Origin: Hydrogenovibrio halophilus DSM 15072
GTDB lineage: Bacteria; Pseudomonadota; Gammaproteobacteria; Thiomicrospirales; Thiomicrospiraceae
Direction: 5' to 3'
Assembly (NCBI RefSeq): GCF_000384235.1
Contig: NZ_KB913033.1
Span: 1,495,164-1,559,163 of the forward strand
DNA: 64,000 nt
The position numbers were made by a program, and so were the translations under genes. The notes below the pieces were generated by a model, which saw nothing but the letters and a program-made list of their open reading frames with translations, searched no databases and was not told the DNA's origin. This document shows, piece by piece, positions 34,965 through 43,954 of this stretch; position 1 is the stretch's first letter, and each line of letters starts with the position of its first letter.

Positions 34965-36383
34965 ATGGCTAAGACTTATAACGCGGGTGTAAAAGAATAC
35001 CGCGAAACGTATTGGATGCCAGAATATCAGCCGAAAGAATCGGACTTTTTGGCGTGTTTTAAAGTGGTTCCTCAGCCAGGCGTACCACGTGAAGAGATCG
35101 CCGCTGCGGTAGCAGCCGAATCTTCCACCGGTACCTGGACCACCGTTTGGACCGATCTTTTGACCGATCTGGACTACTACAAAGGCCGTGCTTACAAAAT
35201 CGAAGACGTGCCAGGTGACGACGAAGCGTTCTACGCGTTCATCGCTTACCCGATCGATCTGTTCGAAGAAGGGTCTGTGGTCAACGTCTTTACGTCTTTG
35301 GTTGGTAACGTATTCGGCTTTAAGGCGCTGCGTTCCCTGCGCCTGGAAGACGTTCGCATTCCGCTGGCTTACGTGATGACCTGTGGTGGGCCACCACACG
35401 GTATCCATGTTGAGCGTGACAAGATGGACAAGTATGGTCGTCCGATGCTGGGTTGTACCATCAAGCCGAAGCTGGGTCTGTCTGCGAAGAACTATGGTCG
35501 TGCTGTGTACGAATGTCTGCGCGGCGGTCTGGACTTCACCAAGGATGACGAAAACGTCAACTCTCAGCCGTTCATGCGCTGGCGTGACCGCTTCCTGTTC
35601 TGTCAGGATGCGATTGAAAAGTCCGAAGCGGAAACCGGTGAGCGCAAAGGTCACTACCTGAACGTGACGGCTCCGACGCCTGAAGAAATGTATAAGCGTG
35701 CCGAGTTCGCAAAAGAACTGGGTTCACCGATCATCATGCACGATTACCTGACTGGTGGCTTCACGGCCAACACAGGTCTGGCGAACTGGTGTCGTGAAAA
35801 CGGCGTTCTGCTGCACATTCACCGCGCCATGCACGGTGTGATCGACCGTAACCCACACCACGGTATCCACTTCCGTGTTCTGGCCAAAGCGCTGCGTTTG
35901 TCTGGTGGTGATCACCTGCACTCCGGTACCGTTGTTGGTAAGCTGGAAGGCGATCGTGACGCGACTCTGGGCTGGATCGATCTGATGCGTGACAGCTTCA
36001 TCGAAGAAGACCGTTCACGTGGCATCATGTTTGATCAGGACTTTGGCGCGATGCCTGGTGTTCTGCCCGTAGCTTCCGGTGGTATCCACGTTTGGCACAT
36101 GCCTGCGTTGGTTGCGATCTTCGGTGACGACTCCGTTCTGCAGTTCGGTGGTGGTACTTTGGGTCACCCATGGGGCAACGCAGCGGGTGCAGCGGCAAAC
36201 CGCGTCGCACTGGAAGCTTGTGTGCAAGCTCGTAACGAAGGCAAAGAAGTCGAGAAGATTGGTAAAGAAGTGCTGACCGAAGCGGCCAAGCACAGCCCTG
36301 AGTTGAAAGTGGCGATGGAAACTTGGAAAGAAATCAAGTTTGAATTCGACACTGTTGACAAGCTTGACGTCAGCCACAAGTAA
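34965..36383 (+). CDS. cbbL: Form IA RuBisCO large subunit
   Basis: This 472-residue protein ([17 protein letters not shown] start) has the carbamylation site [16 protein letters not shown], substrate-loop [11 protein letters not shown] and the [10 protein letters not shown] motif. The N terminus and the cbbS-cbbQ-cbbO order indicate the non-carboxysomal IAq type. AGAGGT precedes the ATG. With CbbS it forms the L8S8 enzyme suited to lower CO2 or higher O2 than CbbM. Codon use is strongly biased, as in highly expressed genes. Confidence 0.98.
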   Translation: MAKTYNAGVKEYRETYWMPEYQPKESDFLACFKVVPQPGVPREEIAAAVAAESSTGTWTTVWTDLLTDLDYYKGRAYKIEDVPGDDEAFYAFIAYPIDLFEEGSVVNVFTSLVGNVFGFKALRSLRLEDVRIPLAYVMTCGGPPHGIHVERDKMDKYGRPMLGCTIKPKLGLSAKNYGRAVYECLRGGLDFTKDDENVNSQPFMRWRDRFLFCQDAIEKSEAETGERKGHYLNVTAPTPEEMYKRAEFAKELGSPIIMHDYLTGGFTANTGLANWCRENGVLLHIHRAMHGVIDRNPHHGIHFRVLAKALRLSGGDHLHSGTVVGKLEGDRDATLGWIDLMRDSFIEEDRSRGIMFDQDFGAMPGVLPVASGGIHVWHMPALVAIFGDDSVLQFGGGTLGHPWGNAAGAAANRVALEACVQARNEGKEVEKIGKEVLTEAAKHSPELKVAMETWKEIKFEFDTVDKLDVSHK

Positions 36384-36412
36384 TCGAAACCAGTTTATTA
36401 GGAGTTTAAATC

Positions 36413-36766
36413 ATGAGTGAAGTACAAGATTATCCTTCGCGTCTGTCCGACCCGAAGTCGCGTAAGGCAGAAACGTTTTCTTACCTGCCAAAGATGAACG
36501 AAGAGCAGCTTCGCAAGCAGGTTCAGTACATCATCGATCAAGGCTGGAACCCAGCGATCGAACACACTGAGCCAGAGCACGCTTTCCAGTACTTCTGGTA
36601 TATGTGGAAACTGCCAATGTTTGGTGAAACTTCGGTGGATCGTGTGATGGAAGAGCTGGATGCCTGCATCAAAGCCAATCCAAACAACCACGTTCGCCTG
36701 ATCGGGTATAACAACTATACCCAGTCGCAAGGTGCGAACATGCTGATCAAGCGTGGTGACATGTAA
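36413..36766 (+). CDS. cbbS: Form IA RuBisCO small subunit
   Basis: This 117-residue subunit follows cbbL by 29 bp with TAGGAG before the ATG. It has [22 protein letters not shown] and the [15 protein letters not shown] core. The N-terminal [14 protein letters not shown] segment includes the short insertion typical of IAq small subunits, which agrees with the downstream cbbQ. It stabilises the L8S8 holoenzyme. Confidence 0.97.
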   Translation: MSEVQDYPSRLSDPKSRKAETFSYLPKMNEEQLRKQVQYIIDQGWNPAIEHTEPEHAFQYFWYMWKLPMFGETSVDRVMEELDACIKANPNNHVRLIGYNNYTQSQGANMLIKRGDM

Positions 36767-36784
36767 GCGATCCGCTTTCATGCT

Positions 36785-36828
36785 TCCGCCGGTTTTCCGG
36801 CGGAGCGGTCGGTCCACAAGGCCGACCG
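36785..36828 (+). other. Two hairpins after cbbS
   Basis: TCCGCCGG/CCGGCGGA with a TTTT loop (36785-36804) is followed by CGGTCGG/CCGACCG with a 9-nt loop (36806-36828). There is no T-tract, so these look like mRNA-stabilising or processing structures that protect cbbLS from the less-needed cbbQO message. Confidence 0.6.
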
Positions 36829-36929
36829 TCATTTCCGATTCGTAAGCCGTTGTCTTTGAATGGCGACCGCTTATCAATCTGAAATGCCTATCTCAAGCCT
36901 GTTGCAGGCAAACAACCAGGGAGTCGATT

Positions 36930-37748
36930 ATGTCTGAAGTCAATGCGTTGGACCCATCTCAATATCTGATTAAAGAAGAACCTTTCTATCAGTCGGTTGC
37001 GGACGAAGTGGACGTGTTTGAATCGGCCTATGCCACGCGCATGCCGATCATGCTGAAAGGGCCGACCGGTTGTGGTAAGTCGCGATTTGTGGAATACATG
37101 GCGCACAAGCTGAACAAGCCGCTGATTACCGTGTCCTGTAACGAAGACATGACCGCCTCCGACCTGGTCGGGCGCTACCTGATTGACGTCAATGGTACCC
37201 GTTGGCAGGACGGTCCTTTGACTGTGGCGGCGCGCATCGGCGCCATCTGTTATCTGGACGAAGTGGTGGAAGCGCGTCAGGACACCACGGTTGTGATTCA
37301 CCCTTTGACCGACCACCGTCGGGTGTTGCCGCTGGACAAAAAAGGGGAGCTGGTGGAAGCGCATCCCGATTTCCAGCTGGTGATTTCCTACAACCCCGGT
37401 TATCAGTCGATGATGAAAGATTTGAAGCAATCGACCAAACAGCGTTTTGGCGGTTTCAAATTCGATTACCCGGAAGAAGCGGTGGAAGCCGAAATCGTGT
37501 CCAAAGAAGCGGGCATTGATAAGGCGACGGCGGAGAAGCTGGTGCAGATCGCACAGCGTTCGCGTAACCTGAAAGGGCACGGCCTGGATGAGGGGATTTC
37601 CACCCGTTTGCTGGTGTATGCGGCGCAGTTGATCAACAAGGGCGTTCCGGCCAAACAGGCCTGTACCGTGGCGTTGATCACTCCGCTGACCGACGATGAC
37701 GACATTCTGGATACCTTGTTGACAACGGTCGACACCTTCTTCGAGTAA
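36930..37748 (+). CDS. cbbQ: CbbQ, AAA+ RuBisCO activase (form I-linked copy)
   Basis: This 272-residue MoxR-type AAA+ ATPase has Walker A GPTGCGKSRF near 45 and Walker B CYLDEVVEA near 107. It is about 60 percent similar by eye to the copy at 30273. GGGAG precedes the ATG. Together with the CbbO at 37859 it reactivates the form IA enzyme. Confidence 0.95.
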   Translation: MSEVNALDPSQYLIKEEPFYQSVADEVDVFESAYATRMPIMLKGPTGCGKSRFVEYMAHKLNKPLITVSCNEDMTASDLVGRYLIDVNGTRWQDGPLTVAARIGAICYLDEVVEARQDTTVVIHPLTDHRRVLPLDKKGELVEAHPDFQLVISYNPGYQSMMKDLKQSTKQRFGGFKFDYPEEAVEAEIVSKEAGIDKATAEKLVQIAQRSRNLKGHGLDEGISTRLLVYAAQLINKGVPAKQACTVALITPLTDDDDILDTLLTTVDTFFE

Positions 37749-37787
37749 GGCGTTCGTAAAGTCCTTTTCAAGGCAGGCAAACACCAA

Positions 37788-37811
37788 AAAACAACCAGGC
37801 CTGGTTGTTTT
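37788..37811. repeat. 24-bp perfect palindrome containing ACCAGGCCTGGT
   Basis: Arms AAAACAACCAGG / CCTGGTTGTTTT meet without a loop in the gap between cbbQ and cbbO. It is one of the two longest forms of the iterated palindrome here and could fold as a weak bidirectional terminator. Confidence 0.9.
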
Positions 37812-37858
37812 GGACTTTGCTTGCTGCGTGTGTGTTATTCGAAACAGGGTATGTCGCT

Positions 37859-40201
37859 ATGAGTTCGGAAATCGAAGAAATCAAAGCCTCGTTGATTGAA
37901 TCCGTACCTCAGCTGGAGGAAATGCTGGATTCATTGATGCATGAGGCGGCCCATTCCATGAATGAGGCCACACGCAAAACCTGGCTGCAGAATGCTCAGG
38001 GCATTGCTTATCTGGGCAAAGGCAAGGATGTGGTCGTCAGCTTTCTGGAAGCGGTGCCTCAGGTGGTCGCCCGGGTCGAAGATGAAATCCTGGGCGACAT
38101 CGTTGAAACCACCATGAAACTGTCGTCGGTGACGTCAGGCGAAGTGGTGGGGTTGATGCTGGATTCTCTGCCGTTGGCGGCAGAGCGCACCGGTGACATT
38201 ACCCTGCTGCGCACCTATCTGTCGCTGGTCTACCAGATCGGGTCCAAGTCGCCTCGCGGATTGCGTCCGATGTTGCAGAACATCGACGAATTGCTGTCCA
38301 AGCTGACTGTCTCCGGACTGCGTCGCTGGGCCCAGTGGGGCGCGCAAGCCCATGCCCGCGATTTCAAGGCCCAGATTGCTTATTTCTCACTGGAAGCGGC
38401 CGATTCCAAAGCGGTGTTCCAGCAGCAACGCAAAGGCACCTTGTTCATCGACCATCACCGGTCGCTCAACTTCTTTCTGCGCGCTTTCTGGGGGCGGGAT
38501 TTCTTTATCCGTCCGGCTGCGGCCGACTTCGAAGACTTCAAACCCTATTTTGAAAACATGGCCATGCATCTGCCGGATGCGTTGGACGATTTGGGTGGGA
38601 TCAAAGGCCTGGAAATCTATCGGGCCATGGCCGCGCACCAGGCCGCGCACCTGATGTACAGCAGTCAGGCGATCTCGATGGAACAGCTCAACCCGCAACA
38701 GATGTTCTTTATTGAACTGATCGAAGACGCGCGGGTGGAATACAACGCGATCAAAAAATTCCCCGGACTCAAAAAGCTGTGGCTGAAGGTGTTTGACGCC
38801 AACCGAGAAGCGGTTGAATTGCCGGAAGGCTCCACCGCCTGGCGTCTGGAGCAACTGGCCTTGTCGCTGATGGACCCGGATTACGACCTTTCCGCCTTGA
38901 ATGACAATGCCCTGAATCTGGTGCACGAGCGTTTTTACAACGAGATCGATGACCATCTGGAAGACGAAAAATGGTCCTGGGACATGGGGCTGACGCTCTA
39001 CAACGCCCTGAATCAGGCGGTGACCAAGTGGGAATCCCTGACCGACATCAGCCGAACCCGTTTTGGCTACCGCGATGACAATCGTCTGGTCTGGGCCAGT
39101 GAAGAGTGGGGCGAAATGGCCGGCATGGGCGCCGCCCAGCAGGAAACCGTCCGCAAGCATGTGTCCCTGATGGAAATGGTCAACGAAATCGATTCCGAAC
39201 TGGAAGACGTGGACCACGATGAAGTCTGGGTGCTGGGCACGGAACTGTTCCCTTACGAAGACCACGGTCAGTCCTACAATGAGTTGGAAGGGGTGGAGCC
39301 TGTTTCCGACCCATACCATTACCACGAATGGGATTACCGGGTTCAGTTGGCGCGGCCCAGCTGGGTGACGCTGTATGAGCATCGGGCTCAAAAAGGCGAT
39401 CCGATGCTGTACGACGAAATTCTGGACAAGAACAAAGGCATTGCCCATCGCATCCGCCAGATCGTGGACAAGCTTCAGTCGGTCGGGTTGCAACGAATTC
39501 GCCGGATCGAAGACGGGGACGAGCTGGATCTGAATGCCTGTGTGGAAGCGATCACCTCCTTGCGCATGGGACAGGAACCGGACCCGCGGATCACCATGAA
39601 AAACGTGATCCGTTCGCGTGAAGTCTCGGTGGTGATTCTGCTGGATCTGTCGGAATCCACCAATGAATACGTGGCCGGGGAAGACAAGACCGTACTCGAT
39701 GTGACCCGTGAGGCGGCGATTCTGGTATCGCATGCGATCAATGGCATTGGTGATCAGTTTGCGGTGCACGGTTTTGCCTCGGACGGGCGTCATGACGTGC
39801 AATACACCCGCTTCAAGCAGTTTGAAGAACCCTTTGATGCGGATGTGAAGGCCAAACTGGCGGGCATGCAGGGCGGCCTGTCCACACGGATGGGCGCGGC
39901 CATGCGCCACGCCGGACATTATCTGGACCAACAGCCGAGCAAACAGAAGTTGCTGCTGACCATCACCGATGGCGAGCCGTCGGACATCGATGAGCAGGAC
40001 ACGCAATACCTGAAGCAGGATGCCAAAAAAGCGGTGGATGAACTGGGCGCACGCGGCATCTATTCCTACTGCCTGACCATCGACCAGTTTGCCGACAAGT
40101 ACGTGCAGCACATCTTCGGGCACAACCGTTATGCCATTGTCGATAATGTGATGCGCCTGCCGGAAAAACTGCCGGCGTTGTTTGCCAATTTGACCAGCTG
40201 A
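37859..40201 (+). CDS. cbbO: CbbO, RuBisCO activase adaptor (form I-linked copy)
   Basis: This 780-residue protein starts at ATG 37859 (MSSEIEEIKAS); an in-frame TTG at 37805 lies inside the palindrome and is rejected. It has an N-terminal helical region, an acidic middle and a VWA domain with MIDAS DLSES near 600 and TDGEPSD. It is the substrate adaptor for CbbQ. A strong terminator after the gene closes the cbbLSQO operon. Confidence 0.94.
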   Translation: MSSEIEEIKASLIESVPQLEEMLDSLMHEAAHSMNEATRKTWLQNAQGIAYLGKGKDVVVSFLEAVPQVVARVEDEILGDIVETTMKLSSVTSGEVVGLMLDSLPLAAERTGDITLLRTYLSLVYQIGSKSPRGLRPMLQNIDELLSKLTVSGLRRWAQWGAQAHARDFKAQIAYFSLEAADSKAVFQQQRKGTLFIDHHRSLNFFLRAFWGRDFFIRPAAADFEDFKPYFENMAMHLPDALDDLGGIKGLEIYRAMAAHQAAHLMYSSQAISMEQLNPQQMFFIELIEDARVEYNAIKKFPGLKKLWLKVFDANREAVELPEGSTAWRLEQLALSLMDPDYDLSALNDNALNLVHERFYNEIDDHLEDEKWSWDMGLTLYNALNQAVTKWESLTDISRTRFGYRDDNRLVWASEEWGEMAGMGAAQQETVRKHVSLMEMVNEIDSELEDVDHDEVWVLGTELFPYEDHGQSYNELEGVEPVSDPYHYHEWDYRVQLARPSWVTLYEHRAQKGDPMLYDEILDKNKGIAHRIRQIVDKLQSVGLQRIRRIEDGDELDLNACVEAITSLRMGQEPDPRITMKNVIRSREVSVVILLDLSESTNEYVAGEDKTVLDVTREAAILVSHAINGIGDQFAVHGFASDGRHDVQYTRFKQFEEPFDADVKAKLAGMQGGLSTRMGAAMRHAGHYLDQQPSKQKLLLTITDGEPSDIDEQDTQYLKQDAKKAVDELGARGIYSYCLTIDQFADKYVQHIFGHNRYAIVDNVMRLPEKLPALFANLTS

Positions 40202-40274
40202 TGGTGGTTTTGTCCGTTCTGGCAGACTGCATGGCGGGCAAACGCAAGGCAGAATAACGATGGCATCGTTGAGA

Positions 40275-40314
40275 AACCGACCTGAGTAAGCTATGCTCAG
40301 AGTCGGTTTTTTTA
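40275..40314 (+). terminator. Rho-independent terminator of the cbbLSQO operon
   Basis: Stem AACCGAC-CTGAG pairs with CTCAG-A-GTCGGTT around a 9-nt loop, followed by seven T residues. Confidence 0.92.
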
Positions 40315-40349
40315 TTCCCTGATCATACACAGGACTGGCTGGAGTTTTT

Positions 40350-41252
40350 ATGTCCCATAATCATATTCATGCCCATGGCGATCCGTCCAAAATCGGCGAA
40401 GTGCGTCTGATCTGGGCGGTGGCCGCCAATATGCTGCTGACGCTGGCGCAAGTGATTGGTGGGCTGATTTCCGGCAGTCTGTCGCTGATGGCGGATGCGC
40501 TGCACAATTTCAGCGACGCGGCGTCTCTGCTGATCGCTTTGGTGGCGATCCGTTTGGGGCGGCGTCCGGCCGATGCTCAGAAGACGTTTGGCTACAAGCG
40601 TACTGAGACCCTGGCGGCGTTTGTCAATCTGTTGCTGTTGTTGATGATCGGCTTTTATCTGATGGTCGAAGCGTTCAAACGGTTTTATGCGCCCGAGCCG
40701 ATTACGGGTTGGATTGTGGTGGTGGTGGCCGGGATCGCCCTGATAGTGGACGTGTTTACCGTACTCCTGACCTGGGGACCGTCCAAAAACAGCATGAATA
40801 TGAAAGCGGCGTTCCTGCACAATCTGGGGGACTCACTGGCCTCGGTCGGGGTGATGATTTCCGGTACCTTGATTCTGCTGTATGGCTGGGTCTGGGTGGA
40901 TGCCCTGATTACCCTGGCCATTGCCGGGTACATTCTCTGGCAGGCGGTGGTGCAATTGCCCAAGGTCGCGCATCTGTTGATGGACGGTGCGCCCAGTCAG
41001 ATCAGTCTGGCCAGGGTACGGGGTTTGCTCGCCGAGAGTCCCGGTGTGGTCAATGTGCATCACCTGCACCTGTGGCAGATTGATGAGCATCAGATTGCGA
41101 TGGAAGCGCATATTGTGCTGGACGATCTTGAGCAAATGGAACAGATCAAATCGCCATTAAAGCAGGCTCTGTCCGACAAGCTCGGGATCAAGCACGCGAC
41201 GCTGGAGTTTGAAAGCCGCGATTACCCTTGCCCAGACCGAAATGAACCCTAG
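40350..41252 (+). CDS. CDF-family zinc/divalent metal exporter
   Basis: This 300-residue protein has a His-rich N terminus (HNHIHAHGD), six membrane helices and paired metal sites HNFSDAASLL near residue 57 and HNLGDSLASVGV near 158. A cytoplasmic domain (about 205-295) contains VVNVHHLHLWQID. It belongs to the CzcD/ZitB type and pumps Zn2+ (or Cd2+, Co2+) out by proton exchange. The stop codon TAG is the first triplet of a dispersed hairpin repeat. Confidence 0.93.
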   Translation: MSHNHIHAHGDPSKIGEVRLIWAVAANMLLTLAQVIGGLISGSLSLMADALHNFSDAASLLIALVAIRLGRRPADAQKTFGYKRTETLAAFVNLLLLLMIGFYLMVEAFKRFYAPEPITGWIVVVVAGIALIVDVFTVLLTWGPSKNSMNMKAAFLHNLGDSLASVGVMISGTLILLYGWVWVDALITLAIAGYILWQAVVQLPKVAHLLMDGAPSQISLARVRGLLAESPGVVNVHHLHLWQIDEHQIAMEAHIVLDDLEQMEQIKSPLKQALSDKLGIKHATLEFESRDYPCPDRNEP

Positions 41253-41285
41253 CAGCCGATTGGCTTAAGTCCGACAGGCTGCTAG
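41249..41285 (+). repeat. Stop-codon hairpin repeat, copy 2
   Basis: Perfect 9-bp arms CTAGCAGCC / GGCTGCTAG enclose GATTGGCTTAAGTCCGACA. The TAG at 41250-41252 ends the CDF gene. Shorter relatives (AAGTCCGACAGGCTGC or GAGTCCGACAGGCTGC) occur near 43826 and 56164. Confidence 0.85.
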
Positions 41286-41343
41286 CCCGCGTTTGGCTCA
41301 AAACACCGATTTTCTAGAGAATTTGAACAAGGATAGCAACGAC

Positions 41344-41877
41344 ATGAACGCAACCGAAATGAAGCAGGCTTTAGAGCAGTTGACCGATCAGGATTATCAG
41401 GCCATTGTGGACGGCGCGGGTCTGGTAATCGAAAACGACGAAACCTTGGTCATTGGTCGACCGGATCAGGCCTTTGTGATTTTTGAAATGGGCGACGAAT
41501 CGTTTGATTCGACCGAGGCCTTGAAAGCGTCATTAATGTCGCGCGCAGAAGGGTTGATTCAGGAATATTACCAGTACAACCCGGTCAGCAAGGCTTACTT
41601 TAACCGTGCGTTGCAGGCTTTTGTTCAGGAGCACGGCCCGGAGGCTTTTGTGTCCATGCCGGGCAAGACGGCCACGGTGGCGGTGTTTGCGGAAAAGGGC
41701 GAAATGGTGTGTGAAGACGCCAGCAGCACGCGTTTTGAGTATGGTCTGAATCTGACGCTGGAAGAAGCGATGCCGGCACTGGCGATTCGCAATAAGGTCA
41801 AAAACTGGGTCCAGTCCGGTGGGGCTTACGAGGACTACATCAGCGTCAATGTGTGCCGTTTCAGCTGCATCGAATAG
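41344..41877 (+). CDS. Hypothetical protein, 177 residues
   Basis: ATG 41344 (MNATEMKQALEQL) lies 10 bases after AAGGA; a TTG at 41293 would add 17 residues but lacks a ribosome site. The protein is acidic and soluble, with a central ALKASLMSRAEGLIQEYYQYNPVSKAYFNRALQAFVQEHG helix-rich segment and a Cys-containing tail (VNVCRFSCIE). I do not recognise the family. It converges with the ComFB gene. Confidence 0.65.
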   Translation: MNATEMKQALEQLTDQDYQAIVDGAGLVIENDETLVIGRPDQAFVIFEMGDESFDSTEALKASLMSRAEGLIQEYYQYNPVSKAYFNRALQAFVQEHGPEAFVSMPGKTATVAVFAEKGEMVCEDASSTRFEYGLNLTLEEAMPALAIRNKVKNWVQSGGAYEDYISVNVCRFSCIE

Positions 41878-41893
41878 TCTCCGACAGATCAGA

Positions 41894-41918
41894 GAGGCTG
41901 CAAGTCAGCTTCTCTGGC
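41894..41918. terminator. Hairpin between convergent genes
   Basis: AGAGAGGCTG and CAGCTTCTCT pair over ten positions (one G-T) around CAAGT. It may stop transcription from both sides, although no T-tract is present. Confidence 0.4.
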
Positions 41919-41931
41919 ATCTCTGACCGAA

Positions 41932-42198
41932 TCAAACCTCGTCCAGTTTCCGGATCTTTTTGAACGCCTTCTTGACCGCTTTGGCCACGGTGTCATCCAC
42001 TTCGATGTGTTCCTGCCCGGACATGTAAAACGACATGTCAATGTCGTAGCGGATGTAACGGGGAGGAATGCGGTTGAGCGCCATACAGGCCAAATCGGCC
42101 AGTTGCTCTTCGTTCAGACCGCTTTGGAGGTAGTTTTCATTGATGTGATCGAAAACCCTGCGTTCATAATAATTATGAACGGACTCTAATGTGGACAT
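41932..42198 (-). CDS. ComFB-family protein, probable c-di-GMP receptor
   Basis: This 88-residue protein has the ComFB hallmarks: NYYERRVFDHINENYL, then LADLACMALNRIPPRYIRYDIDM. ComFB proteins in cyanobacteria and others bind c-di-GMP and link it to competence or motility. Three c-di-GMP enzymes lie elsewhere in the window. It is a single-gene unit on the minus strand. Confidence 0.82.
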   Translation of the reverse strand: MSTLESVHNYYERRVFDHINENYLQSGLNEEQLADLACMALNRIPPRYIRYDIDMSFYMSGQEHIEVDDTVAKAVKKAFKKIRKLDEV

Positions 42199-42487
42199 AA
42201 CCGGCTCCTGTTTGCGCGTGTCAAACCATCAATATAGCCGATTCGCACACAGAAAAAAACCGCTTTTTTATTAACCCGAATATTTCACAAATTTGCACCG
42301 ACCTTGCTTGCCCCTTGATTCCACAAGCAATATTTCCTCAGTCGGTCGTAATCATGGATACGACGCTTCTTCGGAAACGAAGAACTCGACGCCCGAAGGG
42401 GTAAGTCGAGAAATTTCCTTGTGAAAATAAGTTCCTGCGCAATCTCAGCACAAATTCATGAAACATTCGGGTTAGGCCTGGTAGTTT
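42199..42487. other. Intergenic region holding a MITE-like element
   Basis: The gap between the ComFB gene and purD is almost filled by the 203-bp repeat element at 42272-42474. The short remainder upstream of ComFB is AT-rich and should contain its promoter. Confidence 0.6.
42272..42474. mobile_element. MITE-like repeat element, copy 1
   Basis: The termini TAACCCGAAT and ATTCGGGTTA are perfect 10-bp inverted repeats, followed inward by imperfect ones (TTTCACAAATTTG / CAAATTCATGAAA). The core contains CTTGCCCCTTGATTCCACAA, shared with the copy at 59014-59182. Copy 1 has about 40 extra bases near its centre. No open frame is present. The right end abuts GGCCTGGTAG, half of the iterated palindrome. 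Confidence 0.8.
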
Positions 42488-43786
42488 TTACGTCGGTTTA
42501 TTGCTTTCGCGGGCCAGGGCGCGGTGACCGATGTCGGTGCGGTAATAGGCATTGTCCCATTGAATCTGTTTGACCGCCTGATACGCCCGCGCCTGGGCAT
42601 CGGTGACGTTCTCGCCCAGGGCGGTCACACAAAGCACCCGGCCGCCGGCGGTGACCAGATCCCCCTTGTCATTGGTGGCGGTTCCGGCATGGAACACTTT
42701 GGTGTTGGCCGAGTTGGCCCGGTCAATGCCCTGAATCACATCGCCCTTGTGATAGCTTTCCGGGTAGCCGCCTGCGGCCATGACCACGCCCAGCGCCGCA
42801 CGGTCATCCCATTGGGCATCCACCTGGTGCAAACGTTGTTCGACCGCGGCCAGACACATTTTGGGCAGGCTGGATTGCAGTCGCATCATAATCGGCTGGG
42901 TTTCCGGGTCGCCAAAACGGCAATTGTATTCCAATACCTTGGGCGTGCCGTCCTCGGTAATCATGATCCCGGCATACAGAAAACCGGTGTAGGGATGGCC
43001 GTCTGCGGCCATGCCGTCAATGGTCGGCTGGATCACTTCGCTCATAATCCGCTTGTAAATCTCGCGGGTGACCACCGGAGCCGGGGTGTAAGCGCCCATG
43101 CCGCCGGTATTGGGGCCGGTGTCGCCATTGTCACGGGCTTTGTGGTCCTGAGAGGTGGCCATCGACAGAATGTGTTCGCCGTCGGCCATGACAATGAAGC
43201 TGGCTTCCTCGCCCTGCAGGAATTCCTCGATCACCACGCGGGCACCGGCTTCGCCGAACTTGTTGCCCGAGAGCATGTCGTCCACGGCCGCTTTGGCCTG
43301 TTCCAGCGTTTCAGCCAGAATCACGCCCTTGCCCGCGGCCAGACCGTCGGCCTTGACCACAATGGGCGCGCCGACCTTGTCCAGATAGGCGTGGGCCGGG
43401 GCCACTTCGGTAAACACCTGATAGTCAGCAGTGGGAATCCGGTGCCGCGCCAGAAAGTCCTTGGAAAAGGCCTTGGAGCCTTCCAGCTGGGCGGCGGCCT
43501 TGCTCGGCCCGAAGCACTTGAGACTGGCCTCGGCAAAGGCATCCACCACGCCCTCGACCAATGGGGCTTCGGGGCCGACAATGGTGATGTCGATCCGTTC
43601 GTCCTGAGCAAATTTGACCAGGCCTGGTAAATTGTCCACCGCAATGTCGACATTGGTCAGGCCGGGTTCCAGCGCGGTGCCGGCATTGCCGGGCGCCACA
43701 AAGGTGGTTTGGACATCCTTGTCCTGCGCACATTGCCAGGCCAGAGCGTGTTCGCGTCCGCCGCTTCCAATCACTAATACGTTCAT
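42488..43786 (-). CDS. purD: Phosphoribosylamine-glycine ligase
   Basis: This 432-residue ATP-grasp enzyme makes glycinamide ribonucleotide in purine synthesis. The start MNVLVIGSGGREHALAW at 43786 fits the family; an ATG 15 bp upstream is not needed. KADGLAAGKGV and the NTGGMGAYTPAP signature are present. It is the last gene of the dusB-fis-purH-purD run, separated from purH by a long hairpin region. Confidence 0.98.
   Translation of the reverse strand: MNVLVIGSGGREHALAWQCAQDKDVQTTFVAPGNAGTALEPGLTNVDIAVDNLPGLVKFAQDERIDITIVGPEAPLVEGVVDAFAEASLKCFGPSKAAAQLEGSKAFSKDFLARHRIPTADYQVFTEVAPAHAYLDKVGAPIVVKADGLAAGKGVILAETLEQAKAAVDDMLSGNKFGEAGARVVIEEFLQGEEASFIVMADGEHILSMATSQDHKARDNGDTGPNTGGMGAYTPAPVVTREIYKRIMSEVIQPTIDGMAADGHPYTGFLYAGIMITEDGTPKVLEYNCRFGDPETQPIMMRLQSSLPKMCLAAVEQRLHQVDAQWDDRAALGVVMAAGGYPESYHKGDVIQGIDRANSANTKVFHAGTATNDKGDLVTAGGRVLCVTALGENVTDAQARAYQAVKQIQWDNAYYRTDIGHRALARESNKPT
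43617..43628. repeat. ACCAGGCCTGGT palindrome
   Basis: A copy inside purD, read on the minus strand as PGLVK. Confidence 0.9.
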
Positions 43787-43846
43787 ATCAAATCCATTCA
43801 ATTTTGTAAGTTCGTCCGTTCTGCTAAGTCCGACAGGCTGCCGGAT

Positions 43847-43949
43847 AAAAAATAAGCGTTTTGCTCAAGGTCAAGGCGGGTAATGCAGGCCATAGCAACG
43901 CTATGGCCAAATTTCCCAACGCAGAGATTGAGCAAACAAGCTATTTTTT
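43847..43949. repeat. Long imperfect hairpin between purH and purD
   Basis: Outer arms AAAAAATA...TTTTGCTCAA and TTGAGCAAA...TATTTTTT close a 103-bp structure whose tip is a perfect 9-bp stem GGCCATAGC / GCTATGGCC with loop AAC. Next to it (43826-43842) is a partial copy of the AAGTCCGACAGGCTGC repeat. It may be a composite REP-like element; an effect on purH-purD transcription is possible. Confidence 0.75.
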
Positions 43950-43954
43950 CATTT

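Noticed and set aside
37805-37858. TTG start adding 18 residues to the second CbbO
   Set aside because: It falls inside the 24-bp palindrome and lacks a ribosome site; MSSEIEEIK at 37859 is a better N terminus.
38387-40330. 647-residue open frame opposite cbbO
   Set aside because: It is antisense to the well-conserved VWA-domain protein and has no recognisable domain.
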